Origin: Phymatolithon calcareum
Lineage: Eukaryota; Rhodophyta; Florideophyceae; Hapalidiales
Direction of reading: 5' to 3'
Length of the DNA stretch: 64,000 nt
Assembly: GCA_977006965.1 (NCBI GenBank)
Contig: OZ345356.1
Coordinates: forward strand, 806,001 to 870,000
A program made the position numbers and the translations under genes. Under the pieces are notes generated by a model, which worked only from the letters and a program-made list of their open reading frames with translations, searched no databases and was not told the origin of the DNA. Below are positions 20,732 through 30,344 of the stretch, piece after piece (positions within the stretch are counted from its first letter, which is position 1; each line of letters starts with the position of its first letter).

Positions 20732-21405
20732 CCCAGCCTCTTGAGAAGTTATATGTTGATTTATTTTAAAAACTCCCAAAACTTCAATTTGATTAACAGG
20801 GCATCTTCTCGCTATCTTCCACATTCATCTCTCTACTAGCCTCCTAATATCTCCTTAATCCGAATTTCTCTCCCTGCGAGGGCTCGAGTGAGTCGTTCGC
20901 CTCATATTCTGAATCTTGGTCCTTCTTCATGCACCGAATTGTGCGTTGTAGCACAACGAGCTCAACCGCAGCACCGGGCCCAAAGTACTTCACTAAAACT
21001 TATTTCCTCCTCAAAGGAGCTCTGTTGAAAAGAAATCTCAGGCATCTCAACCGCGCAGTTCTGTCCCTTATATGTAACACTCCTCGTAGTTCATTCGGCA
21101 TGTCAACCGGGATTTTAACTTTCCGTCATTTTTCTTCCAATGTCCATATTTTTGCTTCCCGTGTGCATCCAGTTTTTGATACCATACCTTCTTCTGCTTG
21201 TTTTAGAGCTTCATCGAGGTGCTTCTCTTCTCTCAGATGTCCAATATCCTTTGATACATCTTCCAGGTCTTCTTCTCTTCCTTGGTATTCTTCTGCGAGC
21301 TCAAGGTACTTCTTCCGTCTTACCCGGCTTAAGGCGAACCTTTCAGCCTGGTGCGCTCTCCTCATCTGTGGGCTGGCGATTCGACAGAGCACTCGCATCC
21401 GCTCC

Positions 21406-22176
21406 AGCCGAGGAGCGAGCACGGCGGCGAAAGTGGAGAAGACGTTCAACACCGAGGAAGAAGTCGGTTTTCAGTGAATACCTAAAATACCAGCGGTATG
21501 CCGCTGCCGGCAGAGCGCCAATAGAGAGGATGGCAAAGCGCTTAATCAATAGGGACTTACGCGAGTACCGCGCAACGTGCCATGAGCGGTTACGACATGC
21601 TATCAGCTATCAAATGAGCTCGGTGCACTGATCACGGAGATGCAAAATGTGGCGCAATGAACACACAATAACGCCTATCCACCTGTGGTATAGTGGTAAA
21701 ACTGCCTCCGCGCACCTGTGCGCATGTTTCGGTATGATACAGGAAGGAATGTGAGGTCGCCGGTTCGAGTCCTGTCCCAAACAAGAATTGAATTACGTTC
21801 CGCGAAGGGCACACGGATTTCGCCGTGTAGTGGTGTGCCGCAGTACTCGCGGGAAGCAGTTACGCGAGTACCCAGAATGGATCCAGCTCATGAACATCTT
21901 AGAGGCCCCCTAGATGTGAGCTACCTTAGCGTAGCTCGAATATCATGCAATAAACAAACAAACAAACAATAACGCTTCGCTACCCGCGGTCGTCTACGGC
22001 GAACAATACAGGAGTTCTGCAATTTAGATGGGATATCTGAGATCCTAAGTTTTTCCGCCCGCCCCTCTGGCGGTGCGTTTTCGTAAGCTACACAAAGGTT
22101 GGTAGCAACTGAGGAAGTCTTGCCCATATCTTCGGAAATCTGTGGGGCTTTTAAATAAACTTTGCTCAAAAAAATT
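21406..22176 (+). mobile_element. F2-type LINE (plus) inside the F3 LINE, TSD TCGCATCCGCTCC
   Basis: TCGCATCCGCTCC lies at 21393-21405 and 22177-22189. The 3' end on the plus strand reads GGGGCTTTTAAATAAACTTTG then CTCAAAAAAA. The 5' part encodes KYQRYAAAGRAPIERMAKRL in the plus frame, which I cannot align to the other LINE proteins, so the 5' portion may be a different region of the element. A SINE interrupts it. Confidence 0.88.
21673..21965 (+). mobile_element. tRNA-derived SINE with (AAAC)n tail and 10-bp TSD
   Basis: The head holds an RNA polymerase III A box (TGGTATAGTGG, 21684-21694) and B box (GGTTCGAGTCC, 21762-21772). They are 78 bp apart, longer than in a functional tRNA. The body ends in AATAAACAAACAAACAAAC. 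The element is bracketed by ACAATAACGC at 21663-21672 and 21966-21975. A/B boxes, a simple-repeat tail and a TSD together define a SINE mobilised by a LINE. A tRNA gene is excluded because no acceptor stem forms around the boxes. Confidence 0.9.
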
Positions 22177-22312
22177 TCGCATCCGCTCCCTTCGATGTTC
22201 GGCATATTTTCCGAAAACATACATGAAGAAAAGACCTTCTGCTGCTCCGATTGTCGATAACAGACGATTAGTGATCGGGACATGTGAATGGCGTACTCCT
22301 GCCCAGCCTCTT

Positions 22313-23090
22313 TAGGGGACATTCGTTGATAAAGGACATCAACATGCCTGTCACCGCAGTCCAATCCTGGGGCGCGAGTTTCAATTCGGACAAAAGAGCG
22401 TTGCAAGCTGCAAGCACAGTTCGCATTCCTCTTTCAACGGTTCCGTTTACCCACGGGGAGTATGCTACCGTGAATGAGTGTCTAATTTTTTGGATATCAG
22501 CGAGGTATTCCATCAAAACGTTCTTGAAATGCGATCCTTGATCCGATACCCAGTTGTTCATAACAGTGAATATGCGCATCTAGCGTGCCAGTTCTTCAGC
22601 TGCTGTGTCCGCATTTGCAGCGACGGATGAATAAAGCCATAGAAAAGACTACAAATCGTCCTTGATGACGAAAATGTATTTGTGCCCGATAGTTCTTGGA
22701 CCCTTATAGAAAAAAATCGAAATGCATTCCTTCGTTGGGTGCATTTCCGTGTAATACCGATGAAAGTGGGCGTGGGATCTTGGTACCGCTTTTCGATATG
22801 ATGCAGTGAATGCACTTTTTCACGAACTCCTTGCAATCGTTAACAATTGAGCCGCACTAACACTTCTCTTTCAAAGCGCTGCTTGTCGATTCGAATTCTC
22901 TTTGTCCACCTGCACCGAAATGTGCTACAGTCAGAGCCTTAAGCTGCAGTTCGATTGATTCATCAGGGATCCAAACTTGTTTGCTTAGATAATACAGATC
23001 ACGTTCCTTCTTTGCCGCTGTTTCCGGCCTTGATTTTTCATGTTTCTTCTAATCCGCGATGATCATACGTGTTGTTGACCACACAAAATC
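22313..23090 (-). pseudogene. Gypsy integrase zinc-binding and catalytic core, degenerate
   Basis: The minus strand encodes an HHCC-like stretch (AHFGAGGQ then DCKEFVKKCIHCI, near 22800-22940). The core follows, with HFDFFYKGPRT-like sequence around the first Asp region and NNWVSDQGSHFKNVLMEYLA at about 22480-22570, containing the second catalytic Asp. The catalytic Glu lies in VNGTVERGMRTV. Several frameshifts and stops break it (a TAG at about 22860 in the zinc region). Confidence 0.85.
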
Positions 23091-23103
23091 TTCGCTGAAA
23101 GGT

Positions 23104-23614
23104 TTTTTATTGCAATTTTTTAAAGCCCCGTAGTCATACGAATATACGGGCAAGGCTTCCTCAGGTGCTGCCCCCGCTAGGGCGGCTCTACTCTTATGTC
23201 TGGCATTTTATCTGAGACCCTTGCATGTGTTATGTTGTTTTGATTGCTCTTCGTAGCAGTTTCGAGGCGTCGCTTCTTCTTTCAGTACAGGTCTTCTTCA
23301 TGCTGCATACTCTCGATGATGCTTTTGCTGAAGAGCAAAAGGTCATCTAATGCCTTCTCAGTTGCCGCTCTGTCGTCTTCCTTGAGTTCATAAACTGACA
23401 AGTTGCGATCCAGGGTCTCCATGTGCTGTCTGACTTTGTTTCTGAATCTATCTGCCATCAGTGTGGTAGACACTTGGGGAAATCTTCCAAAGGCGTTCTG
23501 AACCGCCAGTTGCCTGTGTTTCAGTTGCGGAAATTTGAGTATTGCAGGGAGTTCTCTTGTCTTGTCGTGCGGAATTTTCCTCTTTCTCTTTGATTCAAGG
23601 CTCTCTCCTTCTTT
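23104..23614 (-). mobile_element. 5'-truncated F2 LINE in Gypsy RNase H, TSD TTCGCTGAAAGGT
   Basis: TTCGCTGAAAGGT occurs at 23091-23103 and 23615-23627. The insert has the F2 tail (TTTTTATTGCAATTTTTTAAAG on the plus strand) and the C-terminal domain (LESKRKRKIPHDKTRELPA, KHRQLAVQNAFGRFPQVSTT). It is fused in frame to the Gypsy RNase H upstream, giving a 218-codon hybrid ORF (23938-23282). Confidence 0.95.
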
Positions 23615-23627
23615 TTCGCTGAAAGGT

Positions 23628-25361
23628 GATTCCATGATTTTGTTTTCCATCGATATTTCAGAAACCCTGCGGGTCATGCCTTTCTTGCCCCTGTTCCCAG
23701 ATAGCCATCGTGACGTAATATCTGGCGTAACGTTTCGATCGGCTTTCACATGATCAATTGTGTACGAGAACGCCGAGAAGTGCACAGCCCATCTTTGAAC
23801 ATTGCTGATCACGTGGCTGCCAATCGTTGGTACCATTGCCATCGGATGAAATAGAAATAGCAGGTTTCTATGGTCAGTGTAAAGGTGGATGTTTGTTTCC
23901 CCTGCGAGCATGTAGTCGAGTTTCCGGAAGCACTTCAAAATGGCATAGGCTTCCTTCTCAAATGTGCTCCATCGTTCTTGGTCTTTCTTGAAAGATGAAC
24001 TAAGAAATGCCAGCGGCTAATGCTTTTGCTGCATTACATCCTTTGTCAGCTCGCTCTCATCGCATTGCGTAACCACGGCGTCCCAATGCATATCCGAGGC
24101 ATCCGTAAATATTCAGATCGCTTTGTTATAGTCTCTGTGTGATAGCTTTACCGCATTTAGGAGAGTTTCTTGCAACGAATTGAATGACGCTTCGTGCTTA
24201 GGTCCCCACCCGAGGCTGTCCAACGAAAAATTTTGAATTGCTTTCTTCTTGCGCGACCCCGCTTTGTCGTAAGCAGTTTCCAGAACGCTTCGTAGCGCTT
24301 CACTTCGGTGTGCGAAATCAGGTACACTTGAAGCCATCCACTGGACGCAGTGTAAGTATTGGCATACCTCTGCTGCATTCTTGGGCATATGTATCTCTTT
24401 GAGAGCACTGAGTCTCCAGGAATCACATTTTATCCAATGTTTATCAATCAGTCGGCCACACTAACGTACTTGCTTAGTGAATAGCACAGACTTCCTTGTG
24501 CTGATTTTGAGTTTTCTTTGTTCTCAAATCTTGAGACATTCTCTCAATGCCATTAAAAGACTTGATTCTGTTTTTTCTTGAAAAAGAAAATCGTCAAGCT
24601 GACCCTTCAAAAATTCTCGCAGGGTCACAAAGCACGGTTCAACTCGGGATTGAAAATTCGCTCCGCTGTTCGTCGCACCTTGTAACGTCAGTAGTGGCTT
24701 GAATATCCCAAATGGCGTGTGGAAACTGTCCGCATTCTTACCTTCTTCGTCCAGGGGTAGTTGCCAGTACCCGCTGCAAAAGTCCATCGTAGCAAAGAAC
24801 TTGCTCCCAGTGACATCCATGAGTTCGGCATCAATATTCGGCATTGGCCATGACACAGGTACAGTCCTTGCAGTCGCCGGGGTTAGATCGAACGTCATTC
24901 CATAATCTGCTGGTGGTTCTTTGGGTATCAATAGTGGTGCTGCGGCCCACGTGGCGTTTGAGTTAAGCGCAATTAACCCATACTCCTCTAGCATGGACAT
25001 ATACTTGGACATGAAATCGCGTTGGTCGGCCGTGTATCGCTTCGGCTTGCATATCACTGGTGTGGTACCGGGCTTCAATACGACTCTCATCGGTTCGACC
25101 TTAGCGGGCGGGTCATTTCCAAGGCGGAAATTGAAAACCATCTCGATACTTTTGTAGCATCTCGCGTAACGTTTCCTGTCCAGATTTTGACAGTCCTTCT
25201 TTCGCTGCTTTAGTCACCATTTTTGCCAGAGCTCCGTCACTCTCCTCGTTGGTATCGGTACCCAAGTCCAACCAGTCTTCATCGCTGTTAGATCCGTCAT
25301 CGTAATCATAAGCGGCCTTATCAGAATGATATATTCCATCTGACATGATTCTGGCAATAGT
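23628..25361 (-). pseudogene. Gypsy reverse transcriptase and RNase H, degenerate
   Basis: The RT part (25141-24524) shows the catalytic Asp in FFATMDFCSGYWQLPLDEE, upstream WPMPNIDAELMDV, and LKGQLDDFLFQ where most relatives have a YxDD-type box, here LDDF. A connection segment (24388-24113) has SLGWGPKHEASFNSLQETL. RNase H remains at 23938-23628 with MLAGETNIHLYTDHRNLLFL and YTIDHVKADRNVTPDITSRW. The enzyme copies element RNA into DNA in virus-like particles. Frame breaks occur between all three pieces, and a TAG interrupts RNase H near 24015. Confidence 0.88.
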
Positions 25362-25449
25362 TCATTCCCGATACTGATTTTCATTCATGGGATGATTAGC
25401 TTGCACAAAACCTTCATATCGATCACATGCTGCTTCAAGGACGCTTTTT

Positions 25450-26160
25450 GGTTCTAGTCCAAGTGCTTCTAGTATTGGTCGTCCAAGTAGGGGCTCTTTA
25501 ACCTCTTGTTCTGCAACCTGCTACACCAATTTTCGTATCGTGAGCGTTTTTGCATGACGGATGAAGAGTTCTGTTGTAAACTTCACCTCCTTGTTGCAGG
25601 AGATATAGATAGGTTTGTACCCTTAATTGGTTGCTGCTGCCAGAGGGACCTTCTTGAGAATTCGAATTATGCGTCCGCACTACCAGTCTGGAAAAGTCCT
25701 CAAATCCAGTCCGAAATATTTTCACTGGTAATAAGGACGCGGCATAGGTTTGGCGTGGCTGATGTGCTCATCTATGGGACATTGAAATTTTTTTTCTCGT
25801 AACGATTTTAGTTTTCGGAAGTGGAATTGCTTTTCAACCAAACTTTTCGTGATGTTTCAAGTTTTTGCTCAAAAGTGTGCGAAAACATCTGAAGCGAAAG
25901 TTTGCAAATCAACACTCAGCCACAGAAAACCTATGCCGCGTCCACGAATAATGACTGGTAATGAGGACTTTTTTGACTGGGTCTATGCCGCGATTTTGAT
26001 GAATTCTCAAGAAGGCCCCTCTGCCAATCAATATTTGCGTTCAGTCTGGAACGTCTTTGTTTCGATTCGGGCCCTGGTTTCCATTAACGTTGCGTAAAGT
26101 TCCCGAGGCATCAGATTAATATCTGAACCCGCATCCGCGCATATCAGGCTTGATTCCACT
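25450..26160 (-). pseudogene. Gypsy aspartic protease region, split by a MITE
   Basis: The catalytic motif reads ADAGSDINLMPRELY in the minus strand (active-site Asp codon at 26133-26135), a DAG variant of D(S/T)G. The C-terminal LLGRPILEALGLEP typical of Gypsy proteases is encoded near 25440-25490. A 221-bp MITE lies between the two. Without it the region is about 140 residues, normal for such a domain plus linker. Confidence 0.8.
25733..25953. mobile_element. 221-bp MITE with 17-bp terminal inverted repeats, TSD ACTGGTAAT
   Basis: GGACGCGGCATAGGTTT at 25735-25751 is exactly complementary to 25927-25943. ACTGGTAAT occurs at 25724-25732 and 25954-25962. The body has no coding capacity. The right end carries about 10 extra bases outside the inverted repeat compared with the left, so the termini are slightly asymmetric. 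A 9-bp TSD would suit a MULE-type transposase; that is inference. Confidence 0.8.
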
Positions 26161-26369
26161 CCCCCAAATCATGCCTTGATGAGTGTGGTATTTGTTGGAT
26201 ATGCGTCGCTGTTTTGGCTCGACACTTTCTTCGCGCCTTTCTGTTTCGTTTTCTTCTTCTTGTGTTCTTTCAGTAGCAGTTTCTTCTCGCCTTCTTCGCA
26301 ATCTTCGCAGTCGCCTAGGAAGTTCCTTTTTCCTTTGGCCTTACATGGGGGATTAAGACTTACTGGAAT

Positions 26370-27146
26370 CTACTTCATTAGTTTCGTGTCCACTTGGAAT
26401 TCAGATTTTTGCGTCTTCTTCAGTGCTGAGTTTGTACCCTTAGGGCGCATGCCTTCTGCCCTTTGGTATATCTCAGCTTTCTTGCACACTAAAATGATAT
26501 AGGCTCTGAGGTCGAGCTTCAATCCTTGCTGATATTCGAGGTGCCTTTCCATTATTGGGAAAACCTTATCCTGCATGAGGGCTATGGTTTTCTTCAGATT
26601 GTTTTGCTCCAAGTTCGGGTACCCAGCTTCTTCTAATCTTGAGAAGAAATATTTAGCAAACTCCATAATCCTTGCGTCTGCTTGTACGACGTGCATCGGC
26701 ATTCGAAGACTTTGTAGAGCCTTCTCTATGATTTCCGGGTGTACCTGTTCGTCTTCATTCTTCTGCACCAAACCTTCAATAAACTTTTGAATATCGTTCG
26801 ATGTCAGAGCTTCAGCTCTCTTAGCTCTTGATATGTCATTAAACTTCCCAAGGAAGAACATAGACTCGAGAAGACTCCTGTCGATTGACATCTTGTAAGA
26901 TGCCATCGTCATCGCCGGGACTTCCTGCTTCTTCTCGTTGACGTCATCTTCTTACCGCTTCCTCTCCTTCAAAAACCTTGTCACAACTCTTGGGTCGAGA
27001 CTCCGCAAAATCGGGTAGCTCACGAGTTGGAAAAGCGCGGCGGTTGGTTGCCGATCGGTAGGTTGCGCGAACGAAATACTTCCGCTTCCCATGGTTCGAT
27101 GATCACGCATTTCCAAGTGAAACTTGAACAATCTTCGTCTTAACAC
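26370..27146 (-). pseudogene. Gypsy gag, one nonsense codon
   Basis: The frame opens with MLRRRLFKFHLEMRDHRT, reaches LRSLDPRVVTRFLKERKR, hits a TAA at 26952-26954, and then continues in the same frame with MTMASYKMSIDRSLLESMFF and a 180-codon open stretch. Order and length fit a capsid-type gag directly downstream of the 5' LTR. No CCHC knuckle was seen. A lysine/glutamate-rich segment lies downstream (26301-26116). Confidence 0.75.
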
Positions 27147-27176
27147 TCAGACATTCTCTTGCAGGAAAGAAATTTC

Positions 27177-27356
27177 TGTAATCACTGGGAGTGAAAGAGA
27201 AGGTAGGGTTTATCTTGAAAATGGGTGATGTCTCTGTGATGCGATGCCCAGTCTAAGGTGCGATGAGGATCCCCGCTTCAAATGGGCAGGGGCGTTATGA
27301 TATCACAGAGACTGTAAATGTCGCTCATTACACTCCTGCAACATTGCGTGTCTGCA
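27177..27356 (-). repeat. Gypsy 5' LTR, intact, 180 bp
   Basis: This is the uninterrupted LTR, starting TGTAATCACTGGG and ending GTGTCTGCA on the plus strand, about 93% identical to the left copy by eye. The divergence between the two gives a relative insertion age. The flanking GTTGGTAAC belongs to the host F4 LINE. Confidence 0.92.
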
Positions 27357-27382
27357 GTTGGTAACTTTTAAATAAAAATCTA

Positions 27383-29090
27383 CACCAAATCGTCCGATTA
27401 GTCAAGGTAATTAAATAGTCTGGTTTTTTATTTAGTCTAGGCTAGACTAGTAATATATTTCCGATGAGGAGCCCGAACTGTTTCTTAATTATTCTATGTT
27501 CAGCAAGAACTGTTACAAGTTTACTGCATGAGCACCATGTCATCATAGTCTAAAGCTAAATTCAATTGGTTGCATCGTCCGAAGTAACATCTCTGCTTTC
27601 ACTCGCAGCACCCGCTGAATCCGGAACAAGGGTGCCTGTGAAGTGCTCAGGATACTTCTGCACTATCATCTGAAGTTCCTTAGATAGCTGTGAAACGCGC
27701 CAGTGGCCGTCTATATCCTTAGCAAGGCCCCACCTAATCATTGCCTTCCTCGCAAAATTGATACCTTTTTCATCTCGCTGAGCATTCACAGCTCTCACTG
27801 ATTCTACAGCAAGCTTTAAAAAATATTTCTTTCCAGAGTTGGGAAGCTTGCCGGACCACGACCCATCAGAGCGGACTTTGTACTGCCACTTGTTCGCCTG
27901 AATCATCTCAATTTTCTTCTGGTTCCATGACGATGACCATGCCTGCTTAATCTTGGGTATAATAAAGCTGTCCGCAGGCTGAACGAGGTCCGTAGCATTG
28001 GCAGGAAAATATTTTAGGCTCGCACGAAGGCGGGAGAGGGCTTCTGTGAGCCCCACTGAGGTGTTGTGTCCTGAGCAGTGATCTAAGAAAATGATCGAGG
28101 CCGATTATCCCCAGGTGTGCGATAGTGGGCCCGTTTCTCCTTAAAGAATTCAACAAACGTATGACCAACAATAAAACCTTTGGGTGATGTTCTATACCAC
28201 ACCCCCGGGACATCATCTGGAAGGTTTCGTAGAGGATAGTTTCGACTTTTGTTGATAAAAATGAGGAAAGGAGTTTCAATTTGAGCTCGTTTTCCTCCAG
28301 TAAGTCGCACAATCATTGTTATTCTCTCGCCACCACTTACGACATCCGCATATTTAACATTGTCGTCGCCAGCAAAGCCAAGTGTGCGGCCATTGTCCAT
28401 ATTGATATCTAAATGTGTCTCATCAATATTTTCGATAAGGTCCTCGTCCAGAGCACCACTCTCAAAATCTCTTTTGACTTTCCCTAGATGATACGTGACA
28501 GATTTTTTAATATGCTCTATCTTTGAGGCGCTTATGACTTTGACCTTGGTTCTTTTGTCGACCACATACTGAAGTTTCCGCTTCGGGAACAGGACATCCT
28601 CTCCTGTCATGATTGATTTGGCACCAAAACACTTCAAGCAGAACAATGCACCAAGTTTTAAGGCTACTTCAAAGTAACTGCTTATCATTACACTTCTGTA
28701 TTTTATTAAAAGCTTTCCTTAGCAAGGTTCCATAATGGTTAAAAGGCCTGTATTCAAATATTAGCCATGTTTTTCTCGTTAACCATTTTTGTATTTGTGT
28801 TAAGCATGACGTATTTATTCACTTTTCCTTACATCTTTTTGTATGCGGTACGCAACGCAACGTCCGTTATGGGCAACCCAGAAAGCGCCACGTTTGCATG
28901 AATACAGCAAGATAAATGACATCACACGGCAAAAGACAACGAAAAAATTATTCCCTTCGGCAAGATTTGCTTTTGGTAATCTCTATATAGTCTAGGTTCG
29001 TCAATAGTCTAACTTAGACTATTCAGAGAATGCTGTTAAAAATTTTGCCTTCGTAAATAGTCTCGTTGAGACTAATCAGACGATTTAGTG
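27383..29090 (-). mobile_element. pogo/Tigger-type DNA transposon, 1708 bp, TA TSD
   Basis: Ends are inverted repeats: the left begins CACCAAATCGTCCGATTAG and the right, complemented, CACTAAATCGTCTGATTAG, matching 19 of 21 through the GTC that follows. TA duplicates flank it (27381-27382 and 29091-29092). The empty site survives at about 14995: TTTTAAATAAAAATCTACC, where the element entered the TA of CTACC. It encodes one transposase with a frameshift. Confidence 0.95.
27562..28688 (-). pseudogene. DDE transposase of the pogo-type element, one frameshift
   Basis: The first frame (28688-28083) includes LIENIDETHLDINMDNG with the first catalytic Asp, then ETPFLIFINKSRNYPL and HTFVEFFKEKRAHYR. 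Near 28100 the frame shifts by one base, and the second part continues with FLDHCSGHNT (second Asp) and ANATDLVQPADSFIIPK (third Asp, in the QPAD position), finishing at 27562. The DNA-binding N-terminus expected of pogo transposases is absent or very short here. With intact inverted ends and a TA duplication the copy looks recently active; the one-base loss could also be a sequencing error. Confidence 0.88.
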
Positions 29091-29092
29091 TA

Positions 29093-29559
29093 CCTTTCTT
29101 CTTCTTCCTCTTGGCCTCAGCGGACGCGTTCTTAGCTTTCAAATGAAAATCTTCCTTCTCCTTCTTTTTAAGACAGTGTCTACTCCAACAGTTTTCTTAC
29201 AGGTCGTAACTTTTGAATGGGAGTCATGAACCGGACTGGACTGTAGATGTTACCGAATGTGGAAAAGCTGGCGTGATAAACAAAGCTGTGCCTCTTTTTC
29301 TAACCCCCGTCACAGAGACCAAACCTACCTGTGGGTTTTGGAACTTTGGTGACTATGACACTTTTATCGAAATGGATCTTTTGAGTTCCAATCGAGTCCT
29401 CGTGGCTCGCCAGAAGTGTTGCCCCAAGCGTCAGCGGATGAGTTGGTAACACTACATTAAAAATTTCTTCTTCTTCCTCTAACCTCCGTGACAACTCTGC
29501 GTCTTCTCGCGTTGGTCGGGATTGCCTATCTGAGGCTGAAAAGCCCTGAATGGAAAGAA
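29093..29559 (+). other. F4 LINE tail and a second F4-type 3' UTR fragment
   Basis: 29093-29115 completes the CTT-rich tail of the F4 LINE interrupted by the pogo element. At 29318-29480 lies another plus-oriented copy of the UTR (CAGAGACCAAACCTACCTG, CTCGCCAGAAGTGTTGCCCC, TTCTTCTTCTTCC). It is the variant found in the 400-bp inverted repeat. No gene. Confidence 0.7.
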
Positions 29560-30234
29560 AGGGAATACAAGGCGCAATGTATGTCTCTGGTCTGGCGCGA
29601 CTGCATATTCTAGGAACTCGTGAAAAGAAGTCCCGGAAGAGGAAACGAGAGAACTAAATGCGTGCGAAATATTCGCCGGCGTGAAGTTGTTGCTGAATGA
29701 GGATGACCGGCGCGAGAATGCGCGCGGGATGCCAAATTGGAGATCACTTCGCTTGGAGCTTGTTTCGGAGGACGTGCGTTCTGCAGCGCGTAGCACTACT
29801 TGGAAGATTATAGAGCCCGCCTCCTCGACGAACTTCTGCCCTAGCCCATCTCAGATTCATCTAACAGAGCTCAATATCTCCCGTTACTGTAGAATCATCA
29901 AACGACCATTTGCACAAAAAAACCACATTTTATGAGTCTGTTTTTCGACTCTAGAAACGCGTCCTAGAGTACTACAGAGAAGCGTTCCTTTTTTCCGCGC
30001 ACATGCGTTGTTCAGAATGCACGGTCAAAACCTTTAGTGCTGTGTAATCCACCGTCACCCACAGGTCCACGAGTTTGTGCACCAGATATCATAAATGAAT
30101 ATGCAAATAGTGCTCATGGAGAGAGCCGTGACCCCCGATGATGGACACATGTACCACCGCACATGCGGAGGCAAACAACTGTTTGCCTCCACGACAAGCA
30201 GTTTAAATAAAAATCTACCTTTCTTCTTCTTCAA
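29560..30234 (+). repeat. Duplicated non-coding block, copy A
   Basis: This block is matched in order by 35740-36168 plus 36707-36860: GAAGTCCCGGAAGAGGAAAC, CGCGAGAATGCGCGCGGGAT, CTCCCGTTACTGTAGAATCA, CATGCGTTGTTCAGAATGCA, GCTCATGGAGAGAGCCGTGA. Similarity is high but not perfect. A hairpin (GGAGGCAAACA with its complement) lies at 30169-30192. The block continues after the LINE insertions at 33686. It has no clear ORF. Confidence 0.88.
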
Positions 30235-30344
30235 TGACGAGCAGATTTTTATTGCAATTTCTTAAAGCCCCACAGTCATACGAATATACGGGCAAGGCTT
30301 CCTCAGGTGCTACCACACTAGGGCGGCTCTACTCTTATGTCTGG

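Larger units (their letters stand above)
20743..22301 (-). mobile_element. F3 LINE inserted in Gypsy integrase, TSD CCCAGCCTCTT
   Basis: CCCAGCCTCTT occurs at 20732-20742 and 22302-22312, and the integrase reading resumes across it. The F3 tail (TTGATTTATTTTAAAAACTCCC) lies at the left. Coding remains include MRVLCRIASPQMRRAHQAER and YLELAEEYQGREEDLED (21452-21126) and, beyond a further insertion, FGKYAEHR-type sequence at 22190-22240. A second LINE (21406-22176) splits it. Confidence 0.9.
19249..27356 (-). mobile_element. Gypsy-type LTR retrotransposon with nested insertions
   Basis: Two direct 180-bp LTRs start TGTAATCACT and end GTCTRCA on the plus strand, with gag, protease, RT-RNase H and integrase between them in minus-strand order. 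The integrase lies after RNase H, the Gypsy (Metaviridae) order. After subtracting the nested LINEs, SINE and MITE, the element is about 5.3 kb. It lies inside the F4 LINE tail: flanks are GCAGATGCGTTT on the left and GTTGGTAACTTTT on the right, matching the uninterrupted string GATGCGTTGGTAAC seen at 14970, so a 4-bp TSD is imperfect (GTTT/GTTG). Stops and frameshifts occur throughout; it cannot encode its proteins. Confidence 0.93.

Noticed and set aside
21673-21790. Possible tRNA gene (A and B boxes, GGTTCGAGTCC loop)
   Set aside because: Boxes are 78 bp apart and no acceptor stem pairs around them; the (AAAC)n tail and TSD identify a SINE.
23282-23938. A novel RNase H fusion gene
   Set aside because: A 13-bp TSD and a LINE tail show it is a simple insertion into a Gypsy element.
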